Under the pieces are notes generated by a model. The model had not been told where the DNA came from and did not search any database. It worked only from the letters and a program-made list of their open reading frames with translations. A stretch of 25,322 nucleotides of DNA, taken from the IMG/VR virus record IMGVR_UViG_3300048552_000070, positions 1 to 25,322 of that record. One strand, given 5' to 3'. The translations under genes and the position numbers were made by a program. This DNA comes from a virus. This document shows, one piece after another, positions 20,804 to 25,322 of the stretch; the stretch's first letter is position 1, and each line of letters begins with the position of its first letter.

Positions 20804-22587
20804 TGAGCCTGATATTTGACCTGGAGACTGACGGTCTACTCAATCAGCTTACAAAGATTCACTGCATTGCAATATTCGACACTAAGCAAACTGATCGTCG
20901 TGTCAATGCAAACAAGATATACCACGGTGACGAACAGATCAGAGAGGCTCTTGAGTTACTGGAGAATGCTGACGAGATCATAGGCCACAACGTCATCAAC
21001 TTTGATGTACCTGCAATCCAGAAAGTTGTACCTGGTTGGAAGCCTAAAGGCAAAGTGACGGACACCATTGTTCTCTCCAGGTTAATCCATGCCGACCTGA
21101 TGAATGAGGATGCAACCTCAGTGTCACTGCCCGAAGGTTTCCAAAAGAGACTGTGGGGCAGCCACTCGTTAAAAGCCTGGGGCCTCAGAATGGGAACCAT
21201 GAAGGGCGACTATGACGGTGGATGGGAAACCTGTAACCAGGACATGCTCGACTACTGTCAGCAGGATGTCACTGTCACCTACAAGCTATATAAGAAGCTC
21301 CTGGTCGACAGCGACCCCTTCAGCCAGCAGTGCATAGACTTGGAACATGAGTTGGCACATATCTGTAACGAGATAGGTAACAACGGCTGGACCTTTGATG
21401 TCGATGCTGCCAATGCACTGTATGCCGAACTGGCGAAGAAGCGCATCAACCTAGAGAAGGACCTGGCGGTACTCTTTGAACCCTGGGAAGTTGTTACTAC
21501 CTTTATACCCAAGCGCGACAACAAGACCCTCGGTTACAAAAAGGGTGAGCCATACGACAAGGTAAAGGTCGTCGAGTTTAATCCCAACTCTCGCAAGCAT
21601 ATCCATCGGTGCCTGGTAGAAAAGTACGGATGGAAGCCCAGGGAATTTACCCCCAGCGGTGATGCCAAGATTGACGAGAATGTACTCAACGCATTGCCCT
21701 ACCCAGAGGCCAAGAAGCTGGCATTGTTTTTCTTGGTACAGAAGAGAATCGCCATGTTGGCTGAGGGTAACCAGGGTTGGCTAAAGGTATGCGACAGCGA
21801 TGGTCGTATCCGGCATTCCATTGTTAGCGGTGGGACTGTATCTGGCCGCGCCTGTCATCGGTCTCCAAACCTTGGGCAGGTGCCGTCGACGAGGGCAGCC
21901 TATGGCAAACAGTGCCGTGATCTATTCACTGTGCCCAGGGGCTGGGTCCTACTCGGTAGCGACCTCAGTGGTCTTGAGTTACGAGTGTTAGCACACTTCC
22001 TGCAAGACGGTGGAGAGTACGCCAAGCAAATACTAGAGGGCGACATTCACACCTATAACCAGAAGGCTGCGGGACTAAAGACCAGGGCAGAGGCCAAGAC
22101 ATTTATCTACGCGACGATGTATGGCGGTGGAGATGGGCTCATCGGTTCCCTGGTCGGTGGAACTGCAAAAGACGGTAGAAAACTCAAGCGAGACTTCGAG
22201 CATGCAATCCCTGCATTCAAGACTTTAAAGAGCGAACTGAAGAGAGCCTACGATGGCCGAGGTTACCTTAAGGGTCTCGACGGTAGGAAACTATTTGTGC
22301 GCTCTGAGCATCGATGCCTGTCTCAGCTGCTCCAGTCTGCTGGTGCAATTCTATGTAAGAAATGGGTTGCCCTGGTCCACAACGAAATCAAAAAACAAAA
22401 CCTAGACGCAGAGATCCTTGGATGGATTCACGACGAAGTCCAGATCGCCTGCCGCAATGAAGAGGTAGCAAAGCATGTCGGTAACATCACTGGAAGAATG
22501 GCGAAAGAAGCAGGAACTCATTTCCAAATCAAAATCCCAATCGAAAGCGAATATGACGTGGGACGTACTTGGAGTGACACCCACTGA
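20803..22587 (+). CDS. Family A DNA polymerase with 3'-5' exonuclease (T7 gp5-like, 594 aa)
   Basis: Replicative polymerase. The proofreading exonuclease has Exo I IFDLETDGLL, Exo II GHNVINFDVPAI and Exo III DYCQQDVTVTYKLYKKL. The polymerase has motif A with Asp387 (LGSDLSGLELRVLAH), motif B RAEAKTFIYATMYGGGD with Tyr436 (like T7 Tyr526), and motif C with Asp544 (GWIHDEVQIAC). The 594 aa compare with 704 in T7. Much of the difference lies in the thumb between FEPWEVVTTF and VEFNPNSRKHI, where T7 carries its thioredoxin-binding loop. ATG 20803 overlaps the previous stop, with GGAGG upstream; a TTG one codon earlier is less likely. The next gene overlaps the 3' end by 113 bases. Confidence 0.95.
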   Translation: MSLIFDLETDGLLNQLTKIHCIAIFDTKQTDRRVNANKIYHGDEQIREALELLENADEIIGHNVINFDVPAIQKVVPGWKPKGKVTDTIVLSRLIHADLMNEDATSVSLPEGFQKRLWGSHSLKAWGLRMGTMKGDYDGGWETCNQDMLDYCQQDVTVTYKLYKKLLVDSDPFSQQCIDLEHELAHICNEIGNNGWTFDVDAANALYAELAKKRINLEKDLAVLFEPWEVVTTFIPKRDNKTLGYKKGEPYDKVKVVEFNPNSRKHIHRCLVEKYGWKPREFTPSGDAKIDENVLNALPYPEAKKLALFFLVQKRIAMLAEGNQGWLKVCDSDGRIRHSIVSGGTVSGRACHRSPNLGQVPSTRAAYGKQCRDLFTVPRGWVLLGSDLSGLELRVLAHFLQDGGEYAKQILEGDIHTYNQKAAGLKTRAEAKTFIYATMYGGGDGLIGSLVGGTAKDGRKLKRDFEHAIPAFKTLKSELKRAYDGRGYLKGLDGRKLFVRSEHRCLSQLLQSAGAILCKKWVALVHNEIKKQNLDAEILGWIHDEVQIACRNEEVAKHVGNITGRMAKEAGTHFQIKIPIESEYDVGRTWSDTH

Positions 22588-22846
22588 GTCTACGGATACA
22601 CCCTTTAGTGAAAACGTCGAGCAGATGATTGCATTCTGGATCGTCCTGGACAAAGCCCAACGCGAACCATTCAAAGTCAAAAGCAACTTCGCCAGGCAAG
22701 CAGCCTGGTTTATCGCAGTCTGTGCAAGCACCGGTCTCATAACCACTGAGGTCGAGGTCGATACATTTGGCCAGCACTGGCTAATCACTGAGATAGGTAT
22801 TGATTTTAAGGAGGGCCTCGATGAAAGCATCCAGGAACTTATGTAG
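22475..22846 (+). CDS. Small protein overlapping the polymerase end (123 aa), unknown
   Basis: ATG 22475 lies inside the polymerase gene in another frame but has a good ribosome site (GAGG about 9 bases upstream). The protein starts MSVTSLEEWRKKQELISKSK, a beginning shared by other T7-like phage proteins next to polymerase and exonuclease (recollection). The rest is helical then mixed (NVEQMIAFWIVLDKAQREPF, FARQAAWFIAVCASTGLI, ITEIGIDFKEGLDES). A later in-frame ATG at 22553 has no ribosome site. The function is unknown. It overlaps the exonuclease start by 26 bases. Confidence 0.72.
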   Translation: MSVTSLEEWRKKQELISKSKSQSKANMTWDVLGVTPTESTDTPFSENVEQMIAFWIVLDKAQREPFKVKSNFARQAAWFIAVCASTGLITTEVEVDTFGQHWLITEIGIDFKEGLDESIQELM

Positions 22847-23579
22847 CGACAAAACGACCCTGCTCATCGATGGTGATCTTTATTTGTACCAAGCATGTGC
22901 AGCTGCCGAAGAGGAAGTAGATTGGGGCGACGATATCTGGTCTCTGTCTACTGATCTAAAAGTAGCCAAGAAGATATTCAACAGGCGCATTCAAGACTTT
23001 TGTGAACGCCTGGGAAGCGAGGAAATACTCGTCTGTTTCACTGTTGGAAATAACTTCAGGAAGGACCTGCTGCCTACCTACAAAGGTAACCGGAAAGCTA
23101 CCAGGAAACCTGTCGGATACAAGGAGATGGTCCGGTGGGCTCACACAGAGTACCCGTGCTGCGACCAGGATGGACTAGAGGCCGATGACATCATGGGCAT
23201 CTTACAGTCCGGCAGAACAGCCCCTACGTGCATTGTCAGTGACGATAAGGACATGAAGACCATACCAGGCAAACTCTACAGGCCCATGGCCGATGAACTG
23301 CTACAGATCAAAGACTCTGAGGCAGACCATTGGTTCTACATGCAGTGCCTGATGGGCGACACGACAGACGGCTACTCAGGTTGCCCAAAGATAGGGCCGA
23401 AGACAGCCGAGAAGGTACTAGGGAACTACCCCAGCTGGGAGCAGGTAGCCCAGCAGTACATCAAGGCAGGGTTAACCAGGGAGGATGCCCTGGTGCAATC
23501 ACGATGCGCTCGGATACTCAGGTCCACTGAGTGGGACGCAACCAATCTAAAAGTAAAACTATGGGAGCCAGTCATATGA
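22821..23579 (+). CDS. 5'-3' exonuclease, FEN/gp6-type (252 aa)
   Basis: A flap/exonuclease that removes primers and degrades DNA. Acidic metal-binding motifs are present: LLIDGDLYLYQA, GLEADDIMG, VSDDKDMK, and GDTTDGYSGCPKIGPKTAEK (a helix-hairpin-helix-like end). A Lys/Arg-rich arch segment (YKGNRKATRKPVGYKEMVRW) lies between. ATG 22821 is chosen because AAGGAGG ends a few bases upstream; a TTG at 22800 is in frame but lacks a ribosome site. The length is near T7 gp6 (300). The stop overlaps the next start (ATGA). Confidence 0.9.
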   Translation: MKASRNLCSDKTTLLIDGDLYLYQACAAAEEEVDWGDDIWSLSTDLKVAKKIFNRRIQDFCERLGSEEILVCFTVGNNFRKDLLPTYKGNRKATRKPVGYKEMVRWAHTEYPCCDQDGLEADDIMGILQSGRTAPTCIVSDDKDMKTIPGKLYRPMADELLQIKDSEADHWFYMQCLMGDTTDGYSGCPKIGPKTAEKVLGNYPSWEQVAQQYIKAGLTREDALVQSRCARILRSTEWDATNLKVKLWEPVI

Positions 23580-23776
23580 TTATTGAAAGACGCAGTGAGC
23601 TTACCGGTGCATACCGAGAGATGGAGATTGATGTCTGTCCACAGCAAATCAAGGAGTGGGAAGAGGGAAGGCTAATACAGGATGCCATGCCCAACCTTAC
23701 CCCAACTGAGCGTGAGTTCATTATGACCGGCACGACAGATGAAGAATGGGAGACCATGCTAGATGCTGTTAACTAA
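23576..23776 (+). CDS. Conserved small phage protein (66 aa), unknown
   Basis: ATG 23576 overlaps the exonuclease stop and has GGGAG upstream. The protein has the pattern of a family frequent in T7-like and other phages: an N-terminal IERRSELTG, DVCPQQIKEWEEGRLIQDAM, then NLTPTEREFIMTGTTDEEWE. The 'LIQdAmPnLTp.EREFimTG.t.eEWd' signature is very characteristic, but the function is unknown. It overlaps the next gene by 14 bases. Confidence 0.8.
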   Translation: MIIERRSELTGAYREMEIDVCPQQIKEWEEGRLIQDAMPNLTPTEREFIMTGTTDEEWETMLDAVN

Positions 23777-23981
23777 CCGTGACCTCAAGCAACTTACTCC
23801 CAAACTATTTAAGCAGCCAAAGGCAGGGTACAACCTGCCCCATGTTTGCGAGGAAGAAGACAAGTGGCAGATGTTTTGCCAATGTAAAACTACCGTTGTT
23901 CGTAGGAAGGCCATAGGTACTGATGGCTGCTACGTTAAACCGTGTTCGAGATGTGGAAGGAGAATTAAAGATGAGCATTAA
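23763..23981 (+). CDS. Small Cys-rich protein, possible zinc finger (72 aa)
   Basis: A basic protein with six Cys: Cys29, Cys39-X-Cys41 (MFCQCKT), Cys56, and Cys61-X2-Cys64 (KPCSRCGRR). This allows a zinc site and nucleic acid binding. ATG 23763 lies inside the previous gene with only a weak GGGAG about 13 bases upstream. The coding continues cleanly to 23981, overlapping the next gene by 11 bases. No family is recognised. Confidence 0.65.
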   Translation: MLLTNRDLKQLTPKLFKQPKAGYNLPHVCEEEDKWQMFCQCKTTVVRRKAIGTDGCYVKPCSRCGRRIKDEH

Positions 23982-24294
23982 CAAGGCAACCCCCCAAGAC
24001 TGGGATAACCTAAGACAGCGTTACCCAGCCATTGAGAGGACCGATAAAGATATGCAGCCTGTAACTGAAGACATGGTCAACTCACCAGGGCATTACACCC
24101 AGGGCAAAGTTGAATGTATCGAAGGTATCCAGGAATCAATGACAACCGAAGGTTATCGAGGGTACTGCAAAGGTGCTGCTATGAAATATCTTTGGAGATA
24201 CGAGCGGAAAGGAAAGCCCGTAGAGGACCTCCAGAAATGTCGCTGGTACCTCGACCGCTTAATAGCAAGTCATCAAGAGCAATCAGAAACATAA
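23971..24294 (+). CDS. DUF3310-type protein, possible nucleotide kinase (107 aa)
   Basis: The start is ATG 23971, because AAGGAG lies about 9 bases upstream; an in-frame ATG at 23923 is inside the previous gene. The C-terminal half has the DUF3310 signature: VNSPGHYTQGKVECIEGIQ, YRGYCKGAAMKYLWRYERKG, then DLQKCRWYLDRLI. The domain occurs in many phages and in T7 gp1.7, reported as a nucleotide kinase, so a role in nucleotide metabolism is possible. Whether this short form is active is not shown. It is the last convincing + strand gene in the window. Confidence 0.8.
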   Translation: MSINKATPQDWDNLRQRYPAIERTDKDMQPVTEDMVNSPGHYTQGKVECIEGIQESMTTEGYRGYCKGAAMKYLWRYERKGKPVEDLQKCRWYLDRLIASHQEQSET

Positions 24295-24334
24295 GAGTAA
24301 GAGAAAGGAAAATCATAAAGTTCATTGAGTCAGT

Positions 24335-24387
24335 GTGGTCCTAAGTATTAGTAAGTGAGGCAGTATTTTATTCACTTGTAGGACCAC
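24335..24387. repeat. Strong two-part hairpin after the last replication gene
   Basis: Outer arms GTGGTCCTA (24335-24343) and TAGGACCAC (24379-24387) are perfect. Inner arms AAGTGA (24353-24358) and TCACTT (24372-24377) are also perfect. There is no T-run after it. Its place about 40 bases after the last gene suggests an mRNA end-protecting or RNase processing structure. Confidence 0.6.
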
Positions 24388-24653
24388 CGACCAATGTCTA
24401 TAAATCATGGACGGCATGCATCCCCTGGTGCCAGGTTCTGATGTTTAATAAGAGTAAAGAAAAGAAGATAACCAATGGTAGGGGATGAGGACACCCGCAG
24501 CATCCATTGACGGTTACATCGAGGCAACCTTAGATTGCCTACGAGCATCCCCACCACCACTACTAAAGCTAGACCCATCCCATAAGTATGTCAATAGCCA
24601 GACATACCCGTGTTTCCTACATATAACTACATGGTCTATAGACGACATTTATT

Positions 24654-24675
24654 TTTGTCCACCCTATAGAGATAA
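24654..24675 (+). promoter_or_regulatory. Phage RNA polymerase promoter at the right end
   Basis: TTTGTCCACCCTATAG is identical to the copies at 14261 and 16970. The bases after the start differ slightly (AGATAA for GAATAC). The predicted start is G24669. It points rightward out of the window through the dyad array, toward late genes or an origin. Confidence 0.78.
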
Positions 24676-24759
24676 CGTGAGTGTCTGTACGTCGCGCGAC
24701 AATGCAATAGCAGTCGCACCCAAGACCCCAATTGATACACAAGTTTCCCCTCTGTAATC

Positions 24760-24944
24760 CCTAGCATCGACCCTGAGTGTCTCCCTCCAGTCACGGTTGA
24801 TGCTAGGTGGTTACTTTAGTTACACACTGGTACAGAAGTTACCCTGGTTGACCCAGGTAATTACTGCACCAGTTATGTCTAGTCACAACATAGACAACCA
24901 AGGACCAGGACCAGGCAATCTATGTCGATCTAAGGTCCTTTGGT
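24760..24944. repeat. Four adjacent dyads (structured array)
   Basis: Dyad 1 is CCTAGCATCGACC (24760-24772) with GGTTGATGCTAGG (24795-24807), 13 pairs with one G-U. Dyad 2 has ACTGGT (24826-24831) with ACCAGT (24868-24873), and TTACC/GGTAA plus TGG/CCA inside. Dyad 3 is TGTCTA (24876-24881) with TAGACA (24891-24896). Dyad 4 is ACCAAGGACC (24897-24906) with GGTCCTTTGGT (24934-24944), 10 pairs with one bulge. They follow one another with gaps of 18 bases or fewer, downstream of the phage promoter at 24654. Confidence 0.65.
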
Positions 24945-25004
24945 CGCCATGAATACCAAGAGAACCATAGTCACTGTTGATGCCTTAGATGGCATTCTGT
25001 GGAT

Positions 25005-25044
25005 GCTGTGGTGGACTGTGGTTGGCTGTGGTGGACTGTGGTTG
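25005..25044 (+). repeat. Perfect 20-bp tandem direct repeat, G/T rich
   Basis: GCTGTGGTGGACTGTGGTTG occurs at 25005-25024 and again at 25025-25044, followed by a degenerate third copy (ACCAAGGTGGACTAAGG). Each unit itself contains two TGTGGT elements. Strong strand bias (G/T on +). It may be a set of protein-binding iterons or a slippage-prone packaging-region repeat. Confidence 0.8.
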
Positions 25045-25055
25045 ACCAAGGTGGA

Positions 25056-25265
25056 CTAAGGACGTGGTCCCGATTTGTAGACAAAAATCCAGGGGTCAAT
25101 CCAATAAATTTCTGAAGATAGCCAAATGTCAGTAATGTCGGACAGTGATTGGTCCAGGATAGCAGTCGATAACATATCCTCTGCTGTAAGAAACCCAGGA
25201 ACCACGGGGCCTGTAGCAATCCCTGGTAGAAATCTGGGACTCCGGCCCTGGAATCTGGCCCCCAT
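25056..25265 (-). CDS. Possible minus-strand protein or gene remnant (69 aa)
   Basis: The minus-strand frame reads like coding sequence: MGARFQGRSPRFLPGIATGP, LTAEDMLSTAILDQSLSDIT, DIWLSSEIYWIDPWIFVYKS. It has regular hydrophobic spacing and ordinary codon use. In-frame codons continue upstream of the ATG (I-D-I-D-I-R-P) to a TGA at about 25287. There is no ribosome site before 25265. It would be the only minus-strand gene in the window. It could be a real small gene, the end of a broken gene, or chance. Confidence 0.3.
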   Translation of the reverse strand: MGARFQGRSPRFLPGIATGPVVPGFLTAEDMLSTAILDQSLSDITDIWLSSEIYWIDPWIFVYKSGPRP

Positions 25266-25322
25266 GGGTCTAATGTCAATGTCGATTCAAAAAGACCGCT
25301 AAACCCCCGCCTTGTTGTTGTT

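Larger units (their letters stand above)
24295..25322. other. Long region without a convincing + strand gene (right-end control region)
   Basis: About 1 kb with no + strand frame that looks coding. It contains, in order, a strong hairpin (24335-24387), a phage promoter (24654), four adjacent dyads (24760-24944), a G/T-rich tandem repeat (25005-25044) and a possible minus-strand reading frame (25056-25265). It is also rich in CCWGG. Candidate roles are the replication origin, the concatemer junction or packaging region, or a structured leader of the next transcript. Confidence 0.6.

Noticed and set aside
24485-24757. A 90-codon + strand open frame in the right-end region
   Set aside because: It runs straight through the phage promoter at 24654, has no ribosome site, and its composition is not protein-like.
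25005-25044. CRISPR-like repeat
   Set aside because: The two 20-bp units are directly adjacent with no spacers and no cas genes.
24971-25279. A 102-codon minus-strand open frame overlapping the tandem repeat
   Set aside because: It translates the G/T repeat into low-complexity His/Ser/Thr and competes with the more protein-like minus-strand frame ending at 25056.

Overview
The window is a segment of a double-stranded DNA tailed phage, almost certainly a podovirus-like one. Every confidently recognised gene is on the + strand, genes are tightly packed with many ATGA or TAATG stop/start overlaps, and the gene content is purely viral. The replication half is that of a T7-like (autographivirus) phage: single-subunit RNA polymerase, gp2.5-type SSB, endonuclease I, primase-helicase, family A DNA polymerase and 5'-3' exonuclease in T7 order. 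The structural half is not T7-like: it has a P22-type portal, an acidic scaffold, an SU10-type capsid protein and a short adaptor. Many small proteins resemble those of marine podophages. The host is probably a marine proteobacterium, but that is inference.

Layout. 1-5805: terminase large subunit C-terminus (cut by the window edge), portal, scaffold, major capsid protein, a terminator after the capsid gene, and head-completion proteins. 5818-10181: tail fibre with collagen repeats and an S74 chaperone, two unrecognised virion-like proteins, and a protein ending in a Hint (intein-type) domain. 10191-11654: lysis cassette (holin-like protein, lysozyme, 3TM holin) plus a membrane protein. 11916-12190: control region with a terminator, a degenerate phage promoter, a near-consensus sigma-70 promoter and a tRNA-Met 5'-half that is probably attP. 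12194-14125: early genes including a tyrosine integrase. 14307-24294: RNA polymerase and the replication genes, with a DpdA/TGT-like protein between helicase and polymerase. 24295-25322: about 1 kb with no convincing + strand gene, holding a phage promoter, a run of dyads and a G/T-rich tandem repeat.

How it works together (inference). Host RNA polymerase starts at about 12066 and makes the early genes and the phage RNA polymerase. That polymerase then uses a repeated promoter with core TTTGTCCACCCTATAG at 14261, 16970 and 24654. These copies drive its own gene, the replication block, and whatever lies to the right of the window, which would include the late genes if the genome is circularly permuted or the contig is closed. 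The integrase and attP-like site imply a temperate or formerly temperate phage, although no repressor is recognisable here.

The observations most worth following are these: a strong genome-wide excess of CCWGG pentamers that vanishes completely across the host-recognition genes (about 6.32-10.11 kb); the lone DpdA-like protein; the attP, early promoter and 10-bp inverted repeat arrangement; the new phage promoter set; and the dyad array at the right end.
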